The notes under the pieces are model-generated. The model ran no database searches. It saw only the letters and a program-made list of their open reading frames with translations, and was not told where the DNA came from. This document shows positions 45,093 through 56,869 of a stretch of DNA of 60,000 bases, one piece after another. Position 1 is the stretch's first letter; the number at the start of each line of letters is the position of its first letter. The stretch lies in NCBI RefSeq assembly GCF_963678635.1, contig NC_087065.1, positions 46,194,381 to 46,254,380 on the forward strand, given 5' to 3'. This DNA comes from Symsagittifera roscoffensis. Lineage: Eukaryota > Xenacoelomorpha > Acoela > Convolutidae. Position numbers and translations under genes: made by a program.

Positions 45093-46110
45093 GGGGTACA
45101 TACATGAACCTCGGTGTTATGTTGTAGGGATTGAAGACTGAGTTGAGACTGTAATTCATCGAAGCTCTTCATGATTGGCTTACGCAAAAAGTTTTCTTGT
45201 TTAACGAGCATTTAATCCCGTTCGTTGAGGTAGACCCGCGTATTGTTTGTACACAAAATTGTCGCAAAATGGCATGTGGACCCCAGAAGCTGTGGTCCTA
45301 TCAAACCCACAACCTAGACACCCAAGACTGCGCAGGAATGTTGTCGGATCCCCCAAATTTTTCGGAGATCGCCGATTTATTGACGTAGTGCTCGAAAAAG
45401 ATGACCAACCGACATTTCCATCACAGATCGACATTACCAATCAACCCAGAGCAACATTCGAGATTACCTCACTGTCGGACTTGTTGACACCGTTAGCGGA
45501 GGCTCCACCAGTATGAACCCTGGTCGCAGAAACCACGCGTACTTGGTCATCTAAGAAATCTTGCCCATCGGACAGTTCCAGTTTTACGCCAATTATGTCA
45601 CTTTTTAAAAGTACCTCTTCAGGATCGCACTCTCCATTCCATCCGACTACCAATGACACACTTGACGAGATATAGAAATTGAGCAATAAATCCTCGACCA
45701 TCGACTCAGAAGTAAAGCTAAATTAGATGATTTCGACAAAACTTTAACTGACTTCACAAAACTCAAAAAAATATAACTACTCTTTAATTCATTTTATAGT
45801 ACTCTTAATTGAATATTTTACTGTAGATAACGTTGCACATGTCAAATGTACATCTTGTAGATTAGTGTTTTTTATTTTATTTTTAATTTAGTTAAATTGT
45901 TTGTATCTCAATTTCTGTATAACTGTAAATTCTGTATGTTCACCCTGTACATTTGCAACTTCCTATTTTCGTTTGCAGATACTATTTTGCTTGCTGCACT
46001 ATTTTTTTTTGACGCAGTTTGTAAAATGTTGCTCCTACTTTGAAGGGGGAAAATGGGTGTATATAGAAGTTGTTAGTGAGTTTGTGGTCTCATTTTTTCC
46101 CGGTGGGAAA

Positions 46111-46330
46111 TGTTGTGATTTAATTTTAGCTGTTTGAAACGACCTTCGGTTTTTAATTAAAACCAGTTAACTTAGTTCGATACGACCGCCGGTCGATCGT
46201 AGTGTTCGTTCAGTTGTGCTTTTAGAATATTTTAAATTAAGAAATTAACACACTCTTTTTTATCCGTTATACTTTTTTAAGTTTTTGTTCATTAGTTGTA
46301 CAGAGCTCGTAGTATTAGAATACTTTATTA
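46111..46330 (+). repeat. Additional LTR copy of the Gypsy element
   Basis: 220 bp, TGTTGTGATTT to ACTTTATTA, with a few inserted bases near 46,240. Followed by GGGGT and the host flank. Confidence 0.9.
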
Positions 46331-46857
46331 GGGGTACCTACATGAACCTCGGCGTTATTTTGCAGGGATTGAAGACTGGATTGAGACTGGAATTCATCGA
46401 AGCTCTTCATGATTGGCTTACGCAAAAAATTTTCTTGTTTAATGAGCATACAATCCCGTTCGTTGAGTTAGACACGCGTATTGCTTGTACACAAAATTGT
46501 CGCAAAATGGCATGTTCCGGCAATTGGTGCGCTTAGATGTATCGAATCTTTAAAAGGAAAGACAGGTTTCGTAAAAGTAATAATTTCTTAGAGCTAATGG
46601 TCTGAAACTGTTATCCTGTGTTTTAGACGACATCAGGGATTGAACTGAAGGAATGAAACACAAGAATGGAGTAGCATCGTCGAGTTTCGTGTGCTTCATC
46701 GAAAAAAATCCGATTGATGCACAAGGAGTTTTCAAGGTTTGTTTCCGAGCTGTTCTCGTTCTTCCTTAACATACTTAGTTCTACGGATGTACCGGGAACC
46801 CAATTATTCAATTCATTTACCCACGCTCATTAAAAATTTTAATTTTTACAGATGTAA
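46331..46857. other. Host flank of the Gypsy insertion (copy 1 of a duplicated segment)
   Basis: Matches 52,882-53,408 along its length up to AGATGTAA. The first 185 bases can be read as MNLGVILQGLKTGLRLEF followed by IEALHDWLTQKIFLFNEHTIP; the frame ends near 46,535. I do not recognise the peptide. It is repeated because of the tandem duplication, so its conservation here is not evidence of selection. Confidence 0.6.
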
Positions 46858-48456
46858 CATGCGTAAGACCTAGAGACTAAAGAAACAAAACTGAAAAGTT
46901 TCTAGTAGTGTTGGAGACCAAAAGCAATATGCTTCATCTCTCTGTGTTTTTGACTTTTTGAGAACTTTTTCATTTAATAGTTGATTTTACAAGTAGTTAT
47001 TTAATGGCCGGATCTCTATTGATTAAGTTCCGAAATACAGCCTGAGATTTGTTTGTTTCTCTTTAAGCAGATCTTTGATAACATCATTCACAAGAAATAT
47101 TGAGGCTTAAATTCGTCCGAAAGGTCACTTGTACCTTCTCTACGCATGTACCAAATTGCTTCTATTTGCTTGCTTTGTTAAGGTTTGGTGTTCAGAAAAA
47201 AATTGATTAATTGAGCTAAAACAAAAGCCCTGAGTCGTCGTCAACAATAAGTCTAACTGACTAAATTGCCATCTATGGATTTAGAAAATTTGCCAGGATA
47301 CCATATCCAACGCTTGGATTCTAAAAACACTTATGTGAGAAATTACAAAGATGATAAACTCTCATGTATTACCTTGTCATATCAACACATGTTTAAAGCT
47401 AATGAATTTTTTTATGCCGCTTTCATACTGTTTTTAGTAGGTGAACAAAACATTAAGAAATTTCAAAATATAAAAAATAGAACTGGAGCATTTTTAAAGT
47501 ATAGTTTTTGTTTTCGACATTATCTTTCGGCCGACTCGACTTTTTGTTTCGACTTTGAGTTCGAATACAGGTGCTTCTCCACGATCAGTTTTCGGTCGAA
47601 CCTTGACATGTATTCATTGACTTGTGTTTTTTTGTTCCTGTCTACTTTTCCTTAGCTGTTTCAATTTTTCTGCTGATTTGTTTAATATTCTGTTAATGAA
47701 TCAGTACTTCAATTTAGTATGATGCAGTGCGAAGTCATCAAAGTAATTAATCACTCCGTAAACTGTAAAAGGTTTTTACTATATGATAAACAATAAGAAA
47801 TTTTGTTTTTTCAGTTTTTTTGCTATTTTTTCAGTTTGAATTCTTAGTTTGGCCCCCACATGGGATCTACTTAGCAATCTCTACCCCTTTCAAGAAAAGG
47901 GGGGGGGGGAGAGTGTTAAGTAGGTCAAAATGGTCGATGTTTCAACCAATCAGTATGCAGCAAAATTATAATTCTCAATAGAAAGCTCAGTGCTAATTTA
48001 CTGTATTTATTTATAGTGGTGGAGATTCTTAAGTAGGTACCATAGAAAGGGTGGTGGTGGGGGTGGGGGATTGTTAAGTAGGTCCCATTATTTGTCTAAA
48101 TACTGAAGTGGTGAAGTGTCTGAATACGCGGTTGTCTAAATACTTTTAGGATTTCAATTTCAAAGCTCTATAACTGTAAACAAAGAATTGCAGATAATTT
48201 TTTTTTAATTATGATTATTATTGAACCTCAAAATCTGTCGCTTTTATTGCAGTAGTAGCACAAAGTAAATTGTTTGCTTATGATTCCAAACTGGCCATAC
48301 TGATATTTTTCAAACCCACATATTTTGCGAAAAACTATCAATAGCTTTAAGATGATTTCAAATGATTTTGTCAAAAACGGCTCCTTGAAAACACAAAAAT
48401 TGTCTGGAGAAACAAATTTTCCGTCACTTTCTTCGAAAGCCGGAGCAATAAATATT
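46858..48456. other. AT-rich intergenic region with a G-rich repeat cluster
   Basis: No recognised gene. A 129-codon frame at 47,266-47,655 has no domain, and no similar copy in the window supports it. The cluster of G-rich repeats at 47,861-48,092 is described separately. Confidence 0.5.
47859..48092. repeat. Inverted and direct repeats of a TTAAGTAGGT motif with G-rich tracts
   Basis: The left end TGGGATCTACTTAGCAATC (47,861-47,879) pairs with the right end GATTGTTAAGTAGGTCCCA (48,069-48,087), giving a terminal inverted repeat of about 20 bp plus C/G-rich extensions. Inside are two more copies, TGTTAAGTAGGTC (47,914) and TCTTAAGTAGGTACCAT (48,027). There is an 11-G run at 47,899-47,909 and GGGTGGTGGTGGGGGTGGGGG at 48,049-48,069. 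It may be a small non-autonomous DNA element; I see no clear target duplication. Confidence 0.6.
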
Positions 48457-50196
48457 TCCCATCGGCCAAGATCCTAAAAAACACGTCCGCGATCAGTGTG
48501 ATTTGTTTCTTAAACGACTACTGCCACCTTCACGGCTTTTCAAGGAAGATTAGAGTCGACGGGGCGGAAGATCTCGATGAAAGAAAGACAGCCCATCGGA
48601 CGACCCGGAAGACAACTTACCGCTAGCGCAAACAATCCCGAGCGCAACCACACCAGAGGGCCACAAACACTCTAGAGGGTCTGACACAAAGAAGAATTTA
48701 GTTGCTGGAGGTATATTATTTAGAAGGGCTACCAACAGGAAAGTTGGGGAACCTCATTATAACTTAGTAAAGAAGTATATCATTGACTCTTCAGGCCACA
48801 CAATAACACTCGATAACGGTCATATTTTACGAAAATCAGATTTGACAATTAAAGGAAAACTACTCCCCGAGTCCAATAAAATCGTGGTGAACCAACCACC
48901 CATCGGGCACAAGTCACACTTTTATTCGAGTTTTAGCCGGAAAGAGGAAGCTATCTCCCCCAAAGAAAACATTAGTGACGGTCACACCTCAGCCAAGGCA
49001 GGGCACCTTAGCCAAGGCAGGGCACCTCAGCAGCGGGCGGATCAACGCAGAGGTCGGATTCACCAACAGAAGTAGAGACAACCCAAGACCTCATCCACAT
49101 CTTTCTAGGTTCTTCGGCATCCTTGAATTTAAATTCTTGGGACGGGATTATGGACGATTATTTTGACGACGTGACTAATAGTAACCTACCCCCAAGCCAC
49201 CAATCCGAGTCTAATCAAGGGTTAAGTGATGCAGGTGATGCCCACTCTCCTCAATTGAGACCAAATCTATTAGTTAATACCGACCAACGAGCGATTATAG
49301 AAATACCAGACTCTGCAGAGATAGAAGGTTCGGATAGGAGAGTAACCCAATTACGCTAGACAGTGCCCCAGAAGCTGTGGTCCTATCAAACCCACAACCT
49401 AGAAACGCAAGACCGCGCAGGAACGTCGGACCCCCCAAATTTTTTGGAGATTGCCGATTTATTGACGTAGTGTTCGAAAAAGATGACCAACCGACATTTC
49501 CATCACAGATCGACATTACCAACCAACCCAGAGCAACTTTCGAGATTACCTCACTGTCGGACTTGTTGACACGGTTAGCGGAGGCTCCACCAGTACGTAC
49601 CCTGGTCGCAGAAACCACACGTACTTGGTCATCTAAGAAATCGTGCCCATCGGACAGACCAAATTATACGCCAATTATGTCGTTTTTAAAAGCCCCTTTT
49701 CAGGATTGCACTCTCCATTCCATCCGACTACCAATGACACACTTGACGAGGTAGAGAAATTGGGCGAAATATCCTCGAATATCGACTCAGAAGTAAAAGC
49801 TAAATTAGATGATTTCGACGAACAATTTAATTGACTTCACAAAACTCAAAAAAAAAACATAACCATTCTTTAATTCATCTTATAGTACTCTTAATTGTTC
49901 ATTTACTGTAGATAACGTTGTACATGTTCAATGTAAATCTTGTAGATTAGTATTTTTCTTTTATTATTAATTTAGTTAATTTGTTTTTATCTCAATTTCT
50001 GTATAACTGTAAATTCTGTATGTTCACCCTGTTCATTTGTACTTTCCTATTTTAATTTGTAAATACTATTTTGCTTGCTGTACTATTTTTTTGTGGCGGA
50101 GTTAATAAAATTTTGTTCCTACTTTGAATGGGGAAAATGGGTGTATATAGAAGTAGTTAGTGAATTTGTAGTTTTATTTTTTTTCCCGGTGGGAAA

Positions 50197-50411
50197 TGTT
50201 GTGATTTGTTTCTAGCTGTTTTAAATGACCTTCGGTATTTAATTGAATACTAGTTAACTTAGTTCGATACGACCACCGGTCGATCGTAGAGTGTTCGTTC
50301 AGTTGTCCTTTTAGAACGTTTTAAAATAATCTACTCTATTTTATCCGTTTTACCTTTTTAAGTATTTGTTCATTAGTTGTACATAGCTCGTAGTATTAGA
50401 ATACTTTATTA
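50197..50411 (+). repeat. Gypsy LTR copy
   Basis: 215 bp, preceded by CCCGGTGGGAAA and followed by GGGAT (50,412-50,416), the same five bases that precede the 5' LTR at 39,274. Confidence 0.92.
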
Positions 50412-51428
50412 GGGATACCTACATGAACCTCGGTGTTATTTTGCAGGGGTTGAAGACTGGAGTGAGGCTGGAATTCATCGAAGCTCTTCATGATTGGCTA
50501 ACGCAAAAAATTTTCTTGTTTAACGAGCATACCATCCCGTTCGTTGAGGTAGACACGCGTATTGTTTGTACACACAATTGTCGCAAAATGGCATGTGGAA
50601 CCCCGAAGCTGTGGTCCTATCAAACCCACAACCTAGACACCCAAGACCGCGCAGGAATGTCGGATCCCCCAAATTTTTCGGAGATCGCCGATTAATTGAC
50701 GTAGTGCTGAAAAAGATGACCAACCGACATTTCCATCACAGATCGACATTACCAACCAACCCAGAGCAACATTTGAGATTACCTCACTGTCGGACTTGTT
50801 GACATCGTTAGCGGAGGCTCCACCAGTACGAACCCTGGTCGCAGAAACCACACGTACTTGGTCATCTAAGAAATCGTGCCCATCGGACAGACCAAATTAT
50901 ACGCCAATTATGTCGTTTTTAAAAGCAACTTTTCAGGATTGCACTCTCCATTCCATCCGACTACCAATGACACACTTGACGAGGTAGAGAAATTGAGCCA
51001 AATATCCTCGAATATTGACTCAAAAGTAAAAGCTAAATTAGATGATTTCGACGAACAATTTAATTGACTTCACAAAACTCAAAAAAAAACATAACCATTC
51101 TTTAATTCATCTTATAGTACTCTTAATTGGTCATTTACTGTAGATAACGTTGTACATGTCCAATGTAAATCTTGTAGATTAGTGTTTTTCTTTTATTCTT
51201 AATTTAGTTAATTTGTTTTTATCTCAATTTCTGTATAACTGTAAATTCTGTATTTTCACCCTGTTCATTTGTACTTTCCTATTTTAATTTGTAAATACTA
51301 TTTTGCTTGCTGTACTATTTTTTTGTGGCGGAGTTAATAAATTTTTGTTCCTACTTTGAATGGGGAAAATGGGTGTATATAGAAGTAGTTAGTGAATTTG
51401 TAGTTTTATTTTTTTTCCCGGTGGGAAA

Positions 51429-51643
51429 TGTTGTGATTTGTTTCTAGCTGTTTTAAATGACCTTCGGTATTTAATTAAATACTAGTTAACTTAGTTCGAT
51501 ACGACCACCGGTCGATCGTAGAGTGTTCGTTCAGTTGTCCTTTTAGAACGTTTTAAAATAACCTACTCTATTTTATCCGTTTTACCTTTTTAAGTATTTG
51601 TTCATTTGTTCTACATAGCTCGTAGTATTAGAATACTTTATTA
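51429..51643 (+). repeat. Gypsy LTR copy
   Basis: 215 bp, TGTTGTGATTT to ACTTTATTA, followed by GGGAT; 1,232 bases after the previous copy. Confidence 0.92.
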
Positions 51644-52666
51644 GGGATACCTACATGAACCTCGGTGTTATTTTGCAGGGGTTGAAGACTGGAGTGAGAC
51701 TGGAATTCATCGAAGCTCTTCATGATTGGCTAACGCAAAAAATTTTCTTGTTTAACGAGCATACAATCCCGTTCGTTGAGGTAGACACGCGTATTGTTTG
51801 TACACACAAAAAAATAGTCGCAAAATGGCATGTGGACCCCAGAAGCTGTGGTCCTATCAAACCCACAACCTAGACACCCAAGACCGCGCAGGAATGTCGG
51901 ATCCCCCAAATTTTTCGGAGATCGCCGATTTATTGACATAGTGCTCGAAAAAGATGACCAACCGACATTTCCATCACAGATCGACATTACCAACCAACCC
52001 AGAGCAACATTTGAGATTACCTCACTGTCGGACTTGTTGACATCGTTAGCGGAGGCTCCACCAGTACGAACCCTGGTCGCAGAAACCACACGTACTTGGT
52101 CATCTAAGAAATCGTGCCCATCGGACAGACCAAATTACACGCCAATTATGTCACTTTTAAAAGCACCTTTTCAGGATCGCACTCTCCATTCCATCCGACT
52201 ACCAATCACACACTTGACGAGGTAGAGAAACTGAGCGAAATATCCTCGACTATCGACTCAAAAGTAAAAGCTAAATTAGATGATTTCGACGAACAATTTA
52301 ATTGACTTCACAAAACTCAAAAAAAAACATAACCATTCTTTAATTCATCTTATAGTATTCTTAATTGATTATTTACTGTAGATAACGTTGTACATGTCCA
52401 ATGTACATCTTGCAGATTAGTTTTTTTCCTTTATTCTTAATTTAGTTAATTTGTTTTTATCTCAATTTCTGTATAACTGTAAATTCTGTATTTTCACCCT
52501 GTTCATTTGTACTTTCCTATTTTAATTTGTAAATACTATTTTGCTTGCTGTACTATTTTTTTGTGGCGGAGTTAATACAATTTTGTTCCTACTTTGAAGG
52601 GGGAAAATGGGTGTATATAGAAGTAGTTAGTGAATTTGTAGTTTTATTTTTTTTCCCGGTAGGAAA

Positions 52667-52881
52667 TGTTGTGATTTGTTTCTAGCTGTTTTAAATGACC
52701 TTCGGTATTTAATTAAATACTAGTTAACTTAGTTCGATACGACTACCGGTAGATCGTAGAGTGTTCGTTCAGTTGTCCTTTTAGAATGTTTTAAATTAAC
52801 CTACTCTATTTTATCCGTTTTACCTTTTTAAGTATTTGTTCATTAGTTGTACATCGCTCGTAGTATTCGAATACTTTATTA
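52667..52881 (+). repeat. Gypsy LTR copy, last of the second array
   Basis: 215 bp, preceded by GGTAGGAAA (one base changed in the polypurine stretch) and followed by GGGAT at 52,882-52,886. Confidence 0.92.
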
Positions 52882-53408
52882 GGGATACCTACATGAACCT
52901 CGGTGTTATTTTGCAGGGGTTGAAGACTGGATTGAGACTGGAATTCATCGAAGCTCTTCATGATTGGCTAACGCAAAAAATTTTCTTGTTTAACGAGCAT
53001 ACAATCCCGTTCGTTGAGTTAGACACGCGTATTGTTTGTACACACAATTGTCGCAAAATGGCATGTTCGGGCAGTTGGTGCGTTTAAATGTATCGAATCT
53101 TTAAAAAGAAAGATAGGTTTCGTAAAAGTAATTGTTTCTTAGAGCTAATGGTCTGAAACTGTTATCCTGTTTTTTAGACGACATTAGGGATTGAACTGAA
53201 GGAATGAAACACAAGAATGGAGTAGCAACGTCGAGTTTCGTGTGCTTCATCGAAAAAAATCCGATTGATGCACAAGGAGTTTTCAAGGTTTGTTTCCGAG
53301 CTGTTCTCGTTCTTCCTTAACATACTTAGTTCTACGGATGTACCGGGAACCCATTTATTCAATTCATTTACCCACTCTTATTAAGAATTTCAATTTCTAC
53401 AGATGTAA
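52882..53408. other. Host flank (copy 2), interrupted by the third LTR element
   Basis: Matches 46,331-46,857 and ends AGATGTAA, where the sequences part. Frames in it (for example 52,836-53,087) are the same unrecognised peptide as in copy 1. Confidence 0.7.
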
Positions 53409-55047
53409 TGGAACCTGATCTAAACTATATTTTATGATTGGATAAATTAGATATTTTACCACTGTAAAGTATTTAATATTAACCAATCATGATCCATCTA
53501 ACTAACAACCCACTTATTTGTAAGTGCTGAAATTACTTGTAATTTCAGCACCAGAGAGATTTGAATTTAACTTAGAAATTAGTTGTCTCTCCAAGAGAAC
53601 TTCAGCAGCCGCAACAAACCAGTATACCCTAGATCTATTGAGCCCAGCAGAGACTAGTTAAACACCCTGAGACTAGAAAGTATAAGAGTAAGATTAGGAT
53701 CGGTATTAGACTAAGAAGTTGCACGAATCTATCCGGCCGAAAATGAGATAGCGTGACGAGCGGACGGTGTACCCTATCCGAAATTACTCTATGAGTTAAC
53801 CACAAAGGACATAACTCATCTGGTGCGACCATAAGTCTCGAATAAGACCTTAATAGCTTAGAATTAACCAAAAATCGATTAGAATAGAATTTAGACAAAA
53901 CATTTTTAAAATGTTATACGACGATAATTTAATCGAAATGTCTCTACGACTCAATAGATCAGAGCCGATATTCCGAACGATAATAGAACTACCCGGAATT
54001 GGAAGAAGACCTCGAACAAGAGACGACTTACGACAAAGTAAAAACTTACCAAATAGTCTTATGATCGTACGGCAAAAGCCAACACAAACTTTTATATTTG
54101 GAATCTTATTAGCAATGAATTTAGATTTTCATCTGCAAACATAAAATTTTGAAGACAATCTTCATGATCATTTCAGGCGCTAAACAAAATATTAATATAC
54201 AATAACGATTGATAAAAAGATCTCAGATCGTTTTCTTAATTTCTGCAGTATTATATAAAACATGTTTGAAAAATATTTATTGAAAATGAAAATAAAAATT
54301 AGTAGCATGACAATAAATTGTTAAAAATCATAAAATCATCTGTTGTCGCAGCTTCATCACCTAAACATAACAGCAATCATAAGCTCACTAATATCATTAA
54401 AAAACTAAATCTTTTTCTTAAATAAATTTAAACCAAATTAAACTTAAATTCACTTAATTTTAAAGGCTTATCCTTGGATCTCAATAAATTTTCTATTTCA
54501 CTAAATTTAAAACCTGATCATCAAGGCCTATCCTTGGATCAAAAAGAACAATTTTGTTCTCCCCCACCCACTTAACAAGTGTCTAACGACCTCAAACGTC
54601 GATTCACTATCCAACCCTTCCAAAAGACCCAAGACTAATAGAAATTTTTAAAAAACAACTAACCATTCAAATTAGGATAAACAGTGAAGAACTTCGGTTA
54701 TTCATCCTTCACTTGAACCCTCCTCTTACCAGACCCAGGATAGATCTTAGACTTAGTAAGTTTAAAATAGTACCTAACGAACTACTTGCGTTCTAATTAT
54801 ACCTGAACCTTGTGGATCGATTTACTATTCTCCAACCCTTGAACACAATCACTACCCCTAAATAAGATTAAGTAAGTTAACACCTTAGCTTAGACTAGCC
54901 ACGAGAAAATAAAAAATCATTCCTCGGAATCGATATACTTTTCTCTCCAACCCTAAATAAAAAAGACCCAGTTTAAGCTAACCAAAAAATCGTAAGGACT
55001 AACAGTCTAAGAAAATAGAACTTTTTGCATCCCTCATCCTAAACCTT
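53409..55047 (+). other. 5' LTR and leader of the third LTR element
   Basis: 1.6 kb. The LTR end could not be fixed; no certain primer-binding site is seen. The words CCTATCCTTGGATC occur twice (about 54,467 and 54,527). A 77-codon ATG frame at 53,911-54,144 (ends NLDFHLQT) has no recognised domain. Confidence 0.5.
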
Positions 55048-55509
55048 ATGTCATTCAAAAATCTAGGAAATAAACAAACAATCGTTTTACACAACTGTGA
55101 GATAGATAACAAAAAATACGATCTTGTCATCACACCTCATACACAAACAATTGGATACATTAGAACAAAACGACTAACAATAAAAAGAAAAATTATAAAC
55201 AAACAAAGACAAATCACACAAAAAAGATTTTCAAAAAATAGAAACGCATTTTCAGAATCAGAAGCCAGCAATTTAGATGAACTCTACAAATTAAAAGAAT
55301 CAATTGATAAAAATTGTCCCATTCACGATCATTTATATTTTTCCGATTCAAAAACAACTTCAAACTCATCAAAAAGAGGAAAAAGAAGAATAAAAAAGCA
55401 ATACAAACACAAACTAGTACACTTGTATAATTGGAATCAACCAATTAGACCCATCGATAGTTATATATTAATAGTCATCAAACGAAAAAATGAGCCACAC
55501 TCAAAGTGA
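55048..55509 (+). CDS. Small basic ORF upstream of gag, third LTR element
   Basis: ATG start, 153 residues, rich in Lys and Arg, with clusters (TKRLTIKRK; KRGKRRIKKQYKHK near residue 115) that look like nuclear localisation or RNA-binding stretches. The middle (ESEASNLDELYKLKESID) is acidic. It overlaps the next ORF by 20 bases in another frame (ATG at 55,490, stop at 55,507-55,509), an arrangement that suggests reinitiation or a frameshift. I recognise no domain. It may be a separate accessory protein or the displaced N terminus of Gag. Confidence 0.55.
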   Translation: MSFKNLGNKQTIVLHNCEIDNKKYDLVITPHTQTIGYIRTKRLTIKRKIINKQRQITQKRFSKNRNAFSESEASNLDELYKLKESIDKNCPIHDHLYFSDSKTTSNSSKRGKRRIKKQYKHKLVHLYNWNQPIRPIDSYILIVIKRKNEPHSK

Positions 55510-56710
55510 CGATAGTCCAGATGACGAAGAGGTTTACCCCTTCCTCATAGATGCACCCGATAATAGAGGGCAACATGATTTTTGCAAAAATTTACTCGTA
55601 AATTTGTTTGAACCCGGAATCAGTCCATGCAAAACAGAATTCCCAGATGTAAAAATCAAAAGACAAATTATTGAACATTATTTGAAAGATATATGTAACT
55701 TAACACAACAATATGGAATCTACACCATAGAATTCAGCACACCAAATACGAATCATCGTAAATACGTAATTCAAACAGATGATCTTGAATTAGAATTTTC
55801 AAAAGTATTCTTAGAATATATCAAAAGCATACAATATCATAATTCACAAAGAGCAAACTCTATATTCACTAACGAAGTTTTTGCAGTAATATATACCTAT
55901 TTTTCTATATTAGAAAAAACAGAATTTCAAAGTATCTCACCAACTGAAACATCCAAACATACAAAAGTACGACATGAAATCACATTATTTACAACTTTTC
56001 TACATATAATCGAAGAAAATTTCACTAAAGACGATGTTTCACAACACACAAAACATGACTTACAAAAAATTTTGGCATGGTTTATAATAGATTATTTCAC
56101 ACATAATTTTATACCTCAAAATCCAAATGATGATACTGCCATTACAGAACAATCAGACTACGTTTGGGACCCTGAATGGTCTCATCCTACATTTATAAAT
56201 ATCCCACAATCTATCTCAAGTAAAGCAATAAGTACAATATCTTACCACAGAGATTATGTAAAAGTAGTACCACTAACCATTGATGCAACACCATTAAACT
56301 ACAATACATTTTTACCTGATACACACAATAACAGTTTAAATTCGACCGTCATACACAATGAAAACCTTAATGGAACTAGAAATCTTACACAACAAGATAT
56401 TCAAACACCATCACACTTCATAAATGAAGAAATTGTCCAAACAACAACAACTACACAACAAAGTATTTCACCAATACATCCAAATTTAACAACACCAAGA
56501 AATACAAATACTTCACTGGCACAAGTAACCTTACAATCAACCGTTAAACCTTCGGTTGCTCCAAAATATTCACATATGGATTATCAAACATATAGACCCA
56601 TGACAGTACCATCAAAACCACGAAAAACATTCACAAGAAACACTTTTGCTGAACGCAATTATAATTATGCACATTCGTCAAAAACAAACTACCCCCACGA
56701 AAAAAAATAA
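55490..56710 (+). CDS. gag: Gag N-terminal part, third LTR element
   Basis: ATG start, 406 residues. It begins acidic (DDSPDDEEVYPF). Residues about 20-240 look like a folded helical region (HYLKDICNLTQQYG, FLEYIKSIQYH). The remainder is rich in T, N, Q, S and P and probably unstructured. The frame ends at an A run near 56,700 (CACGAAAAAAAATAA); similar composition continues in the next frame (56,711 to about 56,870), so a one-base indel is likely. It precedes the capsid-like domain in the next entry. Confidence 0.7.
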   Translation: MSHTQSDDSPDDEEVYPFLIDAPDNRGQHDFCKNLLVNLFEPGISPCKTEFPDVKIKRQIIEHYLKDICNLTQQYGIYTIEFSTPNTNHRKYVIQTDDLELEFSKVFLEYIKSIQYHNSQRANSIFTNEVFAVIYTYFSILEKTEFQSISPTETSKHTKVRHEITLFTTFLHIIEENFTKDDVSQHTKHDLQKILAWFIIDYFTHNFIPQNPNDDTAITEQSDYVWDPEWSHPTFINIPQSISSKAISTISYHRDYVKVVPLTIDATPLNYNTFLPDTHNNSLNSTVIHNENLNGTRNLTQQDIQTPSHFINEEIVQTTTTTQQSISPIHPNLTTPRNTNTSLAQVTLQSTVKPSVAPKYSHMDYQTYRPMTVPSKPRKTFTRNTFAERNYNYAHSSKTNYPHEKK

Positions 56711-56869
56711 TCATGTATGTTCTCACTATTGGGATAACCCAATGACAACAACCAACTCAGTAAATTTTCGAACTAATTCACATCCTCCACAGGATCATAG
56801 TGAAAATTACCCATTCTTTCAGCAAAATAAAAATACAAAGCAAACACCTCATCATACGGATTACTTATC

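Larger units (their letters stand above)
44060..46515. repeat. Tandem duplication, about 1.23 kb: Gypsy 3' end, LTR and host flank (2 units)
   Basis: The unit starts near CCCCAGAAGCTSTGG (44,062; again at 45,280), runs through the element's 3' region and LTR (44,878; again at 46,111), then about 185 bases of host flank (TACATGAACCTCGG to CGCAAAATGGCATGT), and jumps back. LTR starts are 1,233 bases apart. The second unit's flank continues past 46,515 into unique host sequence. Confidence 0.92.
48457..52881 (+). mobile_element. Second partial copy of the Gypsy element with three tandem 3' units
   Basis: Starts inside the integrase core (TCCCATCGGCCAAGATC, as at 42,859) and jumps at about 48,559 from the VDHG region to the C-terminal acidic extension (GGGGCGGAAGATC, as at 43,335). 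It then follows the 3' region to LTR copies at 50,197-50,411, 51,429-51,643 and 52,667-52,881. The 1.23-kb units start at about 49,365, 50,603 and 51,837. All frames are fragments. Confidence 0.88.

Noticed and set aside
47266-47655. 129-codon ORF as a host gene
   Set aside because: No recognised domain, no similar copy in the window, AT-rich composition like its surroundings.
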